From NCBI GenBank assembly GCA_027028725.1, contig JALVIB010000015.1, forward strand, positions 1-15,073: DNA of 15,073 bases, written 5' to 3'. This document shows, piece by piece, positions 1 to 6,527 of this stretch; the stretch's first letter is position 1; each line of letters begins with the position of its first letter. Source of the stretch: Candidatus Altimarinota bacterium. Lineage in GTDB: Bacteria; Patescibacteriota; Gracilibacteria; UBA4473. A program made the position numbers and the translations under genes. The notes beneath the pieces were generated by a model. It saw nothing but the letters and a program-made list of their open reading frames with translations, did not search any database and was not told where the DNA came from.

Positions 1-1
1 A

Positions 2-61
2 ACAGTTGGTGAATATCTAGGAGACGCAAAATTAGTGAAATTTGTGCGAGTGGCAATTTAA
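2..61 (+). CDS. Possible 3' end of a protein-coding gene (partial)
   Basis: One frame is open from the window edge to a TAA at 59-61, giving about 19 residues ending KLVKFVRVAI. A terminator-like inverted repeat lies 40 bases downstream (99-198), as expected if a + strand gene ends here and converges with the - strand operon. Twenty open codons in A+T-rich DNA can arise by chance, so this is only a suggestion. The family is not recognised. Confidence 0.35.
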   Translation, partial: TVGEYLGDAKLVKFVRVAI

Positions 62-98
62 CAGCAGAAAAGAAGAAATTTAGAGGTCAGAAGAATGT

Positions 99-198
99 AA
101 AATCCCGCGAAATTTTCTATTTAAAAAAACAAGTCCGGACTTGATACAAGATAAAACGCTTGTTTAAGTCCGGACTTAAGTTTTTTCGCGGGATTTTT
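99..198. terminator. Bidirectional terminator-like inverted repeat bounded by two copies of the dispersed motif
   Basis: The outer arms are AAAATCCCGCGAA (99-111) and its exact complement (185-197). Inside lie two copies of the self-complementary 12-mer AAGTCCGGACTT (131-142 and 166-177) and a short ACAAG/CTTGT stem around an A-rich loop. T-runs follow the structure on the + strand (181-186), and A-runs on the + strand (124-129) become T-runs for the - strand. It sits 29 bases beyond the stop codon at 226-228 of the - strand operon, so it probably ends that transcript and also a + strand gene from the left. Confidence 0.65.
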
Positions 199-225
199 GT
201 AGAGATGTTTTGTTAAAACATCTTA

Positions 226-795
226 TTAAGTAAAGAAATCAGGGTTAATTGTTCGTAAAATTAGAGCGGAAGAAAAAAGCATCGCCAAGCTTAACAAAGC
301 CTGCAAGATTCGATCTTTCGCGGCAGAAATATTGTTTTCGTCGGCTCCACCAGCGATAATTTGCACTCCAGAAACAACAATTACCAAAACTGCAATAATA
401 CCTAAAACAGATGCTCCAAACTTATAAATCATCGAAACATAATTCATTGCCAAACCTGTTCCACTGTTCCCCGAAATTGATTTAATTTCTTTGTTCCCCA
501 TCGGGATTGCCTCCTGAAAAGTGATGCAATATTTATTACACTGATCCTTTTTCCATGTACTTTCTCCATTGTTATAAGTACAAAATCGCAAACGACAAGC
601 AGGATCTTCTTTGTCTCCATTGCAACCGTCCTGAGTCCAATATCTTTCCCCTGTATCGCTCTTAATATCTAACCGCACCTTAACACGATGACAACTGCTT
701 GTGCTAATTTTATTCCCAATTTCTTCCGCAAAAACATTGGTCCAAAATCCCGCGAAAATTCCTAAACAAATCGTTACCAGTATAAATTTTTTCAT
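226..795 (-). CDS. Secreted Cys-rich protein with VirB2/TrbC-like two-helix C-terminus
   Basis: 189 residues. A signal peptide covers residues 1-23 (MKKF start, hydrophobic core, cut near VFA-EE). A polar ectodomain (about 24-115) has six cysteines at 35, 58, 67, 72, 86 and 90, which could make three disulfides. Two membrane helices follow (about 124-146 and 162-183), joined by AGGADENNISAAKDRI, with INPDFF near the end. A signal peptide plus a two-helix hairpin with a Gly-rich, charged loop and a terminal INP is the pattern of the VirB2/TrbC-like pilin family often seen in Patescibacteria, here enlarged by the ectodomain. I infer a subunit of a type IV secretion or pilus-like machine. The ATG at 793-795 is chosen because it begins the signal peptide and lies one base after the upstream gene's stop; an ATG 21 bases earlier would overlap that gene. 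The signal peptide contains a copy of the dispersed motif, read as FAGF. Confidence 0.7.
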   Translation of the reverse strand: MKKFILVTICLGIFAGFWTNVFAEEIGNKISTSSCHRVKVRLDIKSDTGERYWTQDGCNGDKEDPACRLRFCTYNNGESTWKKDQCNKYCITFQEAIPMGNKEIKSISGNSGTGLAMNYVSMIYKFGASVLGIIAVLVIVVSGVQIIAGGADENNISAAKDRILQALLSLAMLFSSALILRTINPDFFT

Positions 796-796
796 T

Positions 797-2635
797 TTAT
801 GAAAGTAAAGTGTCAATTACAAAGCGGACAATTGTGTAGCTTAAAAATCCCACAATTAATCCAATTAAAGTATAAATAAAAACGGTTTTAGCTTGTGATA
901 ATTGATTTTCGTCTCCTTGTGAAACCACCATTAGAACTCCAGAAATAATTAAAAGTAAAATTGCTAGCGTCCCCATTGTTTGAACTGCTAAGTTAATGAT
1001 TTTATCAAAAACATTAATCATTTTTTTGCCATCTTTTCGGTCATCAAATATCATTAAATCTGCTTCTTTTGAACCATCGTAGGCACGCAACAGCCTTGTC
1101 ACCTCAACATGACTTGTTTGATTATTTGAAACCGCCACATTTAGATTATTGCTTCTTCGCGTAATATATTTGGAAATAAGTGTTGCAGAATAATTTTTGG
1201 CATTAGCTTTAGACAATAGGTTGGCATAGACATCTTTTGCCTTTTTTAAATCTCCAGACTCTTTCCATTCAAATCCTTCTTCAAACTTAAAATTCTTATC
1301 TTCATAAACTCCTCCCATATAATCTTTTAATTTCTTTTTATCTTTTTTATTAGTTGTTCCCACACCCCAAATACTGACAATATCTTCTTTCAGAACATTT
1401 TGGACGGCTTCCACATTTATTATTTCCCATAAATCACTTGCCTTATTTTTAAAATATTTCGCGGGATTTTCGGAACTAGTCATCAAATTGTTATTTTTAA
1501 TCCACTCTTGAGCAGACTTAATGGCATTTGTTTTATCTTTCCCAAATTTATCTTTATCTTTTCCCTTGTCATCCTTTGTTTTATAAACAGATTCACTGCA
1601 TTCAGTTTCTCCTCCACAAATCTTTTTAAATGTCATATCTTTAATCTCTAACCACTGATTATAAGCCTCAATTCCTTTAGCTTTAATAAAGCTTCCTCGC
1701 CAAAATTTAATTGACATTTTACGATAAAAATCTCTCCGGAGTTGCTTGATTTTATCTACAACATCAGTTGCTCGTTCCACGCGCTTTGCGCAAGCTCTTC
1801 CCAAAGCATACATTCTCCGCGCACAATCATGCATCAGTTCAGAAGAATCTTCTACTTCAAAAGAATAAACTTTATCTTTTTTTCCCTTTTCATTTTTTAA
1901 TTTTTTTTGAAAAAACCACTCTTTTGGATTATACGGATCAATATTATCTGGATATTTCCCAGTCCAATCATATGGACAATACCATTCGGGATTTAAATAC
2001 TCTTTTTCATCTGCTTTTTTGTTTTTATTTGATTGATCATCTCCTGTAGGTACAGGGAAATCAATCGCTGTTATTCGTAAATCATTTTTATCAACCAAAC
2101 AAATATTTTTATCTGTTAATTCTTTTCCATATAACATTTTTCCTAACTTTTTTGTCTTATCGTCATACTCATAACATTTTACTTCTATCTTTTCATGTCC
2201 ACTATCAATGTAATATCCACCATTTTTATATTCTACTTTAGAAATATCCGAAATTTTATAATCCCTACCAAACTGTTCTATTTCAATATCTCCAAAATCT
2301 TTAATTGTATCAAAATTTAAGCCATCACACGCTGCCGCTTTATCACCATCTTTTTCAATTCTTAAACATTTCCCTCCTTGTGGTTTTCCAATCAAAGGAA
2401 CGGTAATCCATGTCCCACCAGCATTTTTACAAGTAGTGTAATTATTTACATCACTATCCTCAATATACACTGGTTTCCAACTGTTTGAATTTGAACTGCT
2501 TGAATTTGAATTACTTCCATTTGAAGAATTTTGACTAGTCGCTCCGCTATTTCCCCCTTGTGCTTGTGCCCAAACACTAGAAAATCCCGCGAAAAAAATC
2601 ATTACTAATCCGAAACCGACTAAATATTTTTTCAT
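797..2635 (-). CDS. Large secreted Cys-rich protein with VirB2/TrbC-like two-helix C-terminus
   Basis: 612 residues. A signal peptide (about 1-25, cut near VWA or AQA) is followed by a Ser/Asn-rich linker (27-52). A long lysine-rich ectodomain has ten cysteines (69, 90, 103, 154, 179, 220, 271, 282, 340, 346). Residues 270-335 look helical. Two C-terminal membrane helices (about 548-572 and 585-608) are joined by SQGDENQLSQAK. That hairpin resembles the one in the next gene (AGGADENNISAAK), so the two proteins probably share an anchor or pilin-like module under unrelated ectodomains. The ectodomain family is not recognised. It is the first gene of a two-gene operon (one-base gap) with a strong promoter whose predicted transcript begins about two bases before the ATG, so the mRNA may be leaderless. 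A VirB6-like or adhesin role is possible, but nothing in the sequence decides it. Confidence 0.7.
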   Translation of the reverse strand: MKKYLVGFGLVMIFFAGFSSVWAQAQGGNSGATSQNSSNGSNSNSSSSNSNSWKPVYIEDSDVNNYTTCKNAGGTWITVPLIGKPQGGKCLRIEKDGDKAAACDGLNFDTIKDFGDIEIEQFGRDYKISDISKVEYKNGGYYIDSGHEKIEVKCYEYDDKTKKLGKMLYGKELTDKNICLVDKNDLRITAIDFPVPTGDDQSNKNKKADEKEYLNPEWYCPYDWTGKYPDNIDPYNPKEWFFQKKLKNEKGKKDKVYSFEVEDSSELMHDCARRMYALGRACAKRVERATDVVDKIKQLRRDFYRKMSIKFWRGSFIKAKGIEAYNQWLEIKDMTFKKICGGETECSESVYKTKDDKGKDKDKFGKDKTNAIKSAQEWIKNNNLMTSSENPAKYFKNKASDLWEIINVEAVQNVLKEDIVSIWGVGTTNKKDKKKLKDYMGGVYEDKNFKFEEGFEWKESGDLKKAKDVYANLLSKANAKNYSATLISKYITRRSNNLNVAVSNNQTSHVEVTRLLRAYDGSKEADLMIFDDRKDGKKMINVFDKIINLAVQTMGTLAILLLIISGVLMVVSQGDENQLSQAKTVFIYTLIGLIVGFLSYTIVRFVIDTLLS

Positions 2636-2643
2636 ATCACTAA

Positions 2644-2672
2644 ATTATACCCGAAATCCCGCGAAATTTCAA
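2644..2672 (-). promoter_or_regulatory. Promoter of the Cys-rich protein operon, with the motif in the spacer
   Basis: On the - strand, TTGAAA (2667-2672) and TATAAT (2644-2649) are separated by exactly 17 bases, and the spacer contains TTTCGCGGGATTTC. Transcription would start near 2637-2638, almost at the ATG (2633-2635), so the message would have little or no leader. Confidence 0.7.
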
Positions 2673-2691
2673 CTGAAAATTTCTTTTAACT

Positions 2692-2727
2692 CCCTCTCCC
2701 TCGGGGAGAGGGTTGGGGTGAGGGCGG
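2692..2727. repeat. Intergenic GC-rich hairpin repeat (CCCTCTCCC type)
   Basis: A 9-base perfect stem, CCCTCTCCC (2692-2700) with GGGAGAGGG (2704-2712), has a 3-base loop and is followed by TTGGGGTGAGGGCGG. It is far more G+C-rich than its surroundings and lacks a following T-run. It lies between divergent genes, so it is not a terminator. From memory, near-identical intergenic repeats occur in many environmental and Patescibacteria genomes; their function is unknown. Confidence 0.6.
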
Positions 2728-2759
2728 TAAGTCCGCATTTGTAATTTTTACAAAAAAAT

Positions 2760-2788
2760 TTGACGAATAAGTAAAATTTCGCGAAAAT
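2760..2788 (+). promoter_or_regulatory. Possible murA promoter and palindromic operator
   Basis: TTGACG (2760-2765) is followed after 17 bases by GAAAAT (2783-2788), a weak -10 box. Overlapping it is the perfect 14-base palindrome GCGAAAATTTTCGC (2781-2794), next to TTTCGCGAAA (2778-2787), itself a palindrome. A palindrome over a promoter just before a gene for a helix-turn-helix protein could be an autoregulatory site; that is inference. Confidence 0.3.
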
Positions 2789-2817
2789 TTTCGCAAGTTT
2801 TCTAAAAAAATTTACAA

Positions 2818-4320
2818 ATGAAAATATCCTTCAAGCAAAATCTCAAACAATGGTGTGAAGAAAATCGTTGGACGCCGTCTACTTTGGCGGATCATCTGGG
2901 AGTCAAAAGGCAATCCGTCCACAATTGGATAAGCGGAGCTTCTACACCAAATTCCGATGAGGTGGTGATGAAACTTTTTTTGCTGGGAGGAGATAAATTG
3001 ATCAAATTTGAAAACCCTGACGAAAGACCAAAAATCCCGCGAAAAAATCGATATTTGCAAATCATTGGCGGAAAAGAATTACGCGGTGAAATCACTATCC
3101 CCGGAGCGAAAAATGCCGCTTTACCGATGTTTTGTGCGGCTTTGCTGACGGAAGAAAAATGCACTTTTACTAATGTTCCTGAAATTTCGGATATTGCTGT
3201 GTTGCTAGAAATTTTTGAGATTCTGGGGGCAAAAATTTCGCGGGATTTTGATAAAAAAGTGGTGGAAATTACAGCTAAAAACATTGATCCGACCAAATTA
3301 GCGTCTTGCGAGTTAGTCAAAAAAATGCGGGCTTCAATTTTGACTTTGGGACCACTTCTCGCGAGATTTGGCGAAGCGGAAATCCAGCTTCCCGGAGGTT
3401 GCGTTATTGGTGCGCGACCAAATTCGGCGCATCTTGATGCTTTCGCATCGTTAGGCGTTTTTGTTGATTCCGATGCGAGTAAAATTTCTCTAGAATTTTC
3501 CCGCGAAAATTTCATCAATAAACAGGTTTTGTTTTCGGAAGCTTCCGTGACAGCGACTGAAAATCTGGCGATTTTTTGTGCAGGAATTGCTGATGAATCT
3601 GAACTTTTTTTCACCGCGGCAGAGACGCATGTGACGGCGACTTTGAAAATGTTGCAAAAAATGGGCGCGGAAATCAGCGGTTTGGGGACGCATTCGCTAA
3701 AAATTCGCGGGAAAAAGAAACTGCGAGGAGGAACTTTTGAAATTCCGCCGGATGGGATTTTGGTCGGAACTTACGCCATCGCGGGGCTGATTACGGGCGG
3801 AGAAATTTTAATCAAGAATGTTGATCACAAGGAATTGTTGAGTTTTTACGGAGCTTTGCAGAGAACCGGCGCGATTTTTGAGTTGCAGGAAAACGCTTTA
3901 AAGGTTTTTAAATCGCCAAATCTGAAAGCTATTAAAAAATTACAGACTTCCATTTTTCCCGGATTTTCCACTGATTTGCAATCGCCTTTTGGGGTTTTGC
4001 TGACGCAATGTGAAGGCGAATCGCTGATTTTTGAAACACTTTTTGAAAACCGCTTGATTTATCTTTCCGAACTGGAAAAAATGGGCGCCGATGTGACTAT
4101 TCTAAATCCTCATCAAGCAAAAATTCGCGGGAAAACACCTTTAAAAGGAGCGAATGTGCAAAGTTGGGATTTGCGCGCCGGAGCGGCGATGGTCTTGGCG
4201 GGACTGATTGCCAAAGGGATTACTCGCGTTTCAAACATTAATTATATTGAGCGAGGTTACGAAAATTTCGCGGAAAATTTACGCGGTTTGGGGGCGGATG
4301 TGGTGAATATTGAAGAATAG
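2818..4320 (+). CDS. murA: UDP-N-acetylglucosamine 1-carboxyvinyltransferase (MurA) with N-terminal XRE-type HTH
   Basis: 500 residues, against about 420 for usual MurA. It transfers enolpyruvate from PEP to UDP-GlcNAc, the first committed step of peptidoglycan synthesis, in the cytoplasm. The MurA part begins near residue 80: GGKELRGEITIPGAKNAALP carries the Lys98-Asn99 pair; LPGGCVIGARP carries the PEP-loop Cys195, whose presence in the family goes with fosfomycin sensitivity; Asp386 lies in FSTDLQ; Arg453 lies in DLRAGAAMVLAG; and RGYE closes the protein. All the catalytic residues I can place are present. Residues 1-60 form a Cro/XRE-like helix-turn-helix (TPSTLADHLGV then KRQSVHNWISG, then a P-N-S-D-E helix). 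The linker residues KIPRKN are encoded by a copy of the dispersed motif. The frame is continuous from the ATG at 2818, so the fusion is read directly. The HTH may let the enzyme bind DNA or regulate its own gene, or may be a protein-interaction domain. Confidence 0.93.
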   Translation: MKISFKQNLKQWCEENRWTPSTLADHLGVKRQSVHNWISGASTPNSDEVVMKLFLLGGDKLIKFENPDERPKIPRKNRYLQIIGGKELRGEITIPGAKNAALPMFCAALLTEEKCTFTNVPEISDIAVLLEIFEILGAKISRDFDKKVVEITAKNIDPTKLASCELVKKMRASILTLGPLLARFGEAEIQLPGGCVIGARPNSAHLDAFASLGVFVDSDASKISLEFSRENFINKQVLFSEASVTATENLAIFCAGIADESELFFTAAETHVTATLKMLQKMGAEISGLGTHSLKIRGKKKLRGGTFEIPPDGILVGTYAIAGLITGGEILIKNVDHKELLSFYGALQRTGAIFELQENALKVFKSPNLKAIKKLQTSIFPGFSTDLQSPFGVLLTQCEGESLIFETLFENRLIYLSELEKMGADVTILNPHQAKIRGKTPLKGANVQSWDLRAGAAMVLAGLIAKGITRVSNINYIERGYENFAENLRGLGADVVNIEE

Positions 4321-4352
4321 TTTACAAGTTAACAAGTTCACGAGTTTACAAG
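4321..4352. repeat. Tandem repeat of four 8-base units (TTNACRAG)
   Basis: The units are TTTACAAG, TTAACAAG, TTCACGAG and TTTACAAG. The array begins directly after the murA stop codon TAG and is followed by TAGGGGC and a GC-rich palindrome. Related arrays lie at 6282-6313 and 10562-10593. Confidence 0.75.
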
Positions 4353-4355
4353 TAG

Positions 4356-4379
4356 GGGCAGGTCGCGACCTGCCCTTTT
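4356..4379 (+). terminator. Perfect palindrome plus T-run after murA
   Basis: A 20-base perfect palindrome (4356-4375: GGGCAGGTCG and its complement) is followed by TTTT. It has the form of an intrinsic terminator for murA. It also belongs to the repeat element that begins with the 8-base array, since a TAGGGGC-plus-palindrome unit recurs near 6368-6389. Confidence 0.6.
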
Positions 4380-4407
4380 CAAAAAATTTCGCGGGATTTT
4401 CAAAACC

Positions 4408-4416
4408 TGCTAAACT
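4408..4416 (+). promoter_or_regulatory. Extended -10 box before tmk
   Basis: TGCTAAACT reads as an extended -10 element (TGnTAAACT). No clear -35 hexamer is seen; the expected place is filled by a copy of the dispersed motif (4388-4396). A start near 4423 would leave about three bases before the ATG at 4426, giving a nearly leaderless message. Confidence 0.35.
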
Positions 4417-4425
4417 TTGTCCGAA

Positions 4426-5094
4426 ATGAATTGTCCAATTATCGTTCTCGAAGGTTTAGATGCATGCGGGAAATCTACGCAAACAGAATTACTGATTAAA
4501 AGTTTGCGCGAAAAAGGTCTCAAAGTCGGATTTGTTCGCTTTCCTGGTTATGAAAAAACTATCGCAGGCAAAAGAATTGCTGCTTATTTGCGTGGAGAGT
4601 TTGGAAATTTCAACGAAATTGATCCTAAAATTGTGGCGAGTTTATATGCGGCGGATCGTTTGGAGCAAGTGGAAGAAATCCAAAAATCCCGCGAAAAAAA
4701 TGATTTAATAATTTTTGATCGGGGTGTTAGTTCAAACCTGATTTACACGCCAGCACGCGGGAAAGATGAAGCTGAATCCCGCGAATTAATCAATTATGTG
4801 GAAAAACTGGAATACGAGGTTTTTGGGTTTCCGCGAGAAAGTTTAGTTATTTTTTTAGAAGCCAGTTTCAAAGCCCGCGAAAAAATTCATGCCGCCAAAA
4901 ATCGGTTAGCAGATTTACATGAAGCAGACGAAAAGTATTTACAGAAAGTTAATAAAATCGCTCTGCAAAGATGCGAAGAGGATTTTCGCTGGATAAAAAT
5001 CGCCGTGGATCGGGGCGGAGATTTGCGCCGGCGCGAAGAAATCGCCAAAGAAATTCTGGATTTAGTTCTAGAAAAACTACAAAAGAAACAATGA
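4426..5094 (+). CDS. tmk: Thymidylate kinase (dTMP kinase)
   Basis: 222 residues, near the usual 205-215. It phosphorylates dTMP to dTDP with ATP in the cytoplasm, supplying dTTP. The P-loop GLDACGKST is at residues 10-18; the RFP motif of the dTMP site at 38-40, followed by AGKRIAAYLRGEFG; DRG at 98-100 begins the DR[YV]..SN.[AI]Y family motif (FDRGVSSNLIY); a basic lid-like segment KNRLADLHEAD is at 158-168. The ATG at 4426 is preferred over an in-frame TTG nine bases upstream because it begins just before the first beta strand and is a standard start. The TGA stop overlaps the next gene's ATG by four bases, so the two are translationally coupled. Two copies of the dispersed motif lie inside the gene, read as KSRE and ESRE. 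Confidence 0.93.
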   Translation: MNCPIIVLEGLDACGKSTQTELLIKSLREKGLKVGFVRFPGYEKTIAGKRIAAYLRGEFGNFNEIDPKIVASLYAADRLEQVEEIQKSREKNDLIIFDRGVSSNLIYTPARGKDEAESRELINYVEKLEYEVFGFPRESLVIFLEASFKAREKIHAAKNRLADLHEADEKYLQKVNKIALQRCEEDFRWIKIAVDRGGDLRRREEIAKEILDLVLEKLQKKQ

Positions 5095-5384
5095 AACTTT
5101 CAACCGTGCAGAAACGATTTATTTGGGCGGAAATTTTTATTTTGATCGGAGCATTTTTTATCACTAACCAAATACTTGATTGGACGGAATTTTCGCGGGA
5201 TTTAAGTCAAAATCCCGATCCTTTCACGCCACATTTTTCTTTGGAAAACTCGGAAGGGAGTTTCTTCGCCTTCGCTAATGGTTGGCCAACTTTTTTATTT
5301 TTACTTTTGTTTTTCCTCGGACAAGGACTGATTTGGAAATTCCGCGAAAAAATTTTCAAACCGATTGAGAGGATTGATAAATAA
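5091..5384 (+). CDS. Small two-helix membrane protein of unknown function
   Basis: 97 residues. Membrane helices lie at about 10-28 and 65-84, with a polar loop between (29-62, with WTEFSRDLSQ from a copy of the dispersed motif) and a basic tail KFREKIFKPIERIDK. There is no signal-peptide cleavage site. The Lys-rich tail and N-terminus suggest both ends are cytoplasmic. Its ATG overlaps the tmk stop (ATGA), so it is translated with tmk, although nothing ties it to nucleotide metabolism. The frame is open upstream into tmk, but that extension is Arg-rich, out of frame with tmk and unlikely. I do not recognise a family. Confidence 0.7.
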   Translation: MKLSTVQKRFIWAEIFILIGAFFITNQILDWTEFSRDLSQNPDPFTPHFSLENSEGSFFAFANGWPTFLFLLLFFLGQGLIWKFREKIFKPIERIDK

Positions 5385-5407
5385 AATCCCGCGAAAATTT
5401 TACCAAT

Positions 5408-5436
5408 TTGACTTTATTTTTTGGAAGTATTATTTT
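5408..5436 (+). promoter_or_regulatory. Predicted promoter of the adenylyltransferase gene
   Basis: TTGACT (5408-5413) and TATTTT (5431-5436) are 17 bases apart. Transcription would begin at about 5443, which is the ATG itself, so the mRNA would be leaderless. Confidence 0.45.
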
Positions 5437-5442
5437 TTAAAT

Positions 5443-6003
5443 ATGACAAAAGACAAAAAACATGTAATTGAAACATGGGATATCCCTATTTTTACTAAAA
5501 ATAAACCAAATGAAAACTTTTGTTTGGTTTCAGGAACTTTTAATCCTCCTCATTTGGGGCATTTTGAGTTTTTTAAAAAAGTTCTTCAAAAATACCCCCA
5601 AAATTGGCTTATTATTTCTCCTCATAATTTATCTGAAACTAAACAACAACCAGCAGTTCCATTAGAAATTAGACGCGAATGGCTTAGAAAAGTTGTCTTA
5701 GAAGAATTTCCTGATGATTTAAGGAGAATTGTTTTGAATGTTAGTAATGATTGCGAAGGGAATGATATTGAGGAAGCTCAAGAAAAATTTATTGAAATCT
5801 TAAAATCACCAAATATTATTCGTTTACGCGGAGACAGAGAGAGCGTTTTTCCTGAATCGTCTTATGAGGTGGTTTTACACAATGGAGAATATTCATCATC
5901 AAGAATTCGCGAGCTTTTGAAAAATGGGAATTTTGAAGATGTAAAAAAACTCGTTCCTCAAATTGTTTTTAAAAGCATCATTGATAATGAGTTTTATTCT
6001 TAA
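5443..6003 (+). CDS. Nicotinate/nicotinamide-nucleotide adenylyltransferase-like protein
   Basis: 186 residues, slightly short for NadD (about 190-215). The nucleotidyltransferase signature SGTFNPPHLGH is at residues 30-40, with the HxGH histidines at 37 and 40. The C-terminal SSSRIRELLKNG (151-162) matches the ISSTxIR motif of this superfamily. IIRLRGDRESVFPESS (125-140) fits the region that contacts the nucleotide. It probably joins ATP to nicotinate or nicotinamide mononucleotide in NAD synthesis; another nucleotidyl acceptor cannot be excluded. The ATG at 5443 is chosen because the longer reading starts inside the previous gene and adds a segment unlike the family. It has no internal copy of the dispersed motif and no strong codon bias toward GCG, unlike murA and tmk, so its history may differ from its neighbours'. 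Confidence 0.72.
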   Translation: MTKDKKHVIETWDIPIFTKNKPNENFCLVSGTFNPPHLGHFEFFKKVLQKYPQNWLIISPHNLSETKQQPAVPLEIRREWLRKVVLEEFPDDLRRIVLNVSNDCEGNDIEEAQEKFIEILKSPNIIRLRGDRESVFPESSYEVVLHNGEYSSSRIRELLKNGNFEDVKKLVPQIVFKSIIDNEFYS

Positions 6004-6019
6004 AAATCCCGCGAAATTT

Positions 6020-6047
6020 TTGACATAATTCCGTTTTTTCATAATAT
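6020..6047 (+). promoter_or_regulatory. Promoter of rpmG
   Basis: A consensus TTGACA (6020-6025) is followed after 16 bases by TAATAT (6042-6047). A start near 6054 gives a leader of about 18 bases with no ribosome binding site. A copy of the dispersed motif (6007-6015) ends just before the -35 box. Confidence 0.6.
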
Positions 6048-6071
6048 CCTTGTGATTTAAACCAATTCAAA

Positions 6072-6281
6072 ATGGCACGAGCAACTAAAAAACGAGCATT
6101 CTTCGCCCTTTGGTGCGTTCCTTGTAAAGAAAGAGACGGAAAAAGACGCGAAAACTACAAGATTTTGTTAAACACTCAAAATACAGATGTTAAGCAGTTC
6201 CAAGTGAATAAGTTTTGTAAATTTTGTAAAAAATCTACTCCGCATAAAACAAAGCAAATTTCTCGTTCACAGAATAAATAG
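6072..6281 (+). CDS. rpmG: Large ribosomal subunit protein bL33
   Basis: 69 residues, longer than the usual 49-55 because of short N- and C-terminal extensions. It is a component of the 50S subunit near the E site. LWCVPCKERD with Cys15 and Cys18, then NYKILLNTQN, then VNKFCKFCKKSTPHKTKQ with Cys49 and Cys52, follows the bL33 pattern. The four cysteines indicate the zinc-binding form. The gene has its own promoter, a leader of about 18 bases and no Shine-Dalgarno sequence. Its TAG stop is abutted by an array of 8-base repeats. It is a single-gene unit between NAD-type and transporter genes, away from other ribosomal genes. Confidence 0.88.
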   Translation: MARATKKRAFFALWCVPCKERDGKRRENYKILLNTQNTDVKQFQVNKFCKFCKKSTPHKTKQISRSQNK

Positions 6282-6313
6282 TTGACGAGTTCACGAGTTC
6301 ACGAGATAACAAG
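6282..6313. repeat. Tandem repeat of four 8-base units (TTNACRAG family)
   Basis: The units are TTGACGAG, TTCACGAG, TTCACGAG and ATAACAAG. The array starts on the base after the rpmG stop codon TAG, exactly as the array at 4321 starts after murA. Confidence 0.75.
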
Positions 6314-6356
6314 TAAGGATAGTTTTTTTAGTTAATAATTAAAAGTTAACAGTTAA

Positions 6357-6389
6357 TAGTTTACGAGTAGGGGCGATTAGTAATCGCCC
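6357..6389. repeat. TAG-TTTACGAG-TAGGGGC element with hairpin
   Basis: One unit TTTACGAG (preceded by TAG) is followed by TAGGGGC and a hairpin with arms GGGCGATTA (6371-6379) and TAATCGCCC (6381-6389) around a single G. The order of parts matches 4345-4375, but the hairpin sequence differs and no T-run follows. Just upstream (6334-6360) are degenerate 7-base units such as TTAACAG and TTAATAG. A copy of the dispersed motif follows at 6397. The stretch from here to the next gene shows nothing else I can name. Confidence 0.6.
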
Positions 6390-6527
6390 GAAAAAATCCC
6401 GCGAAAAAATGAATAATTCTTTACCATCCTCCCGAGAACTTGGGACTAGAAGGAGAGGAAGCCAAAAGATGAATTTTTTCTTTTTTCTAAAAAATATGAT
6501 AAATTGGAGCTGATTAACTTTTTCCAA

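Noticed and set aside
796..816. Upstream ATG extending the 189-aa gene by seven residues
   Set aside because: It would overlap the preceding gene and put polar residues before a well-formed signal peptide.
2892..3614. Long open frame (240 codons) antisense to murA
   Set aside because: It is a shadow of murA, whose catalytic residues are all in place; its product is Ser/Pro-rich and featureless.
4417..4425. TTG start for tmk
   Set aside because: An ATG nine bases downstream fits the family N-terminus and lies where a predicted nearly leaderless transcript would begin.
5365..5442. N-terminal extension of the adenylyltransferase into the previous gene
   Set aside because: It reads the tail of the previous gene in another frame plus the dispersed motif, and has no match to the family N-terminus.
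6418..6470. Possible structured RNA before the transporter gene
   Set aside because: Short complementary stretches (TCCTCC/GGAGAGGA) are imperfect and have no terminator or recognisable family.
6504..6527. TTG start for the AI-2E transporter gene
   Set aside because: The ATG at 6528 is a standard start, and the extra eight residues add nothing.
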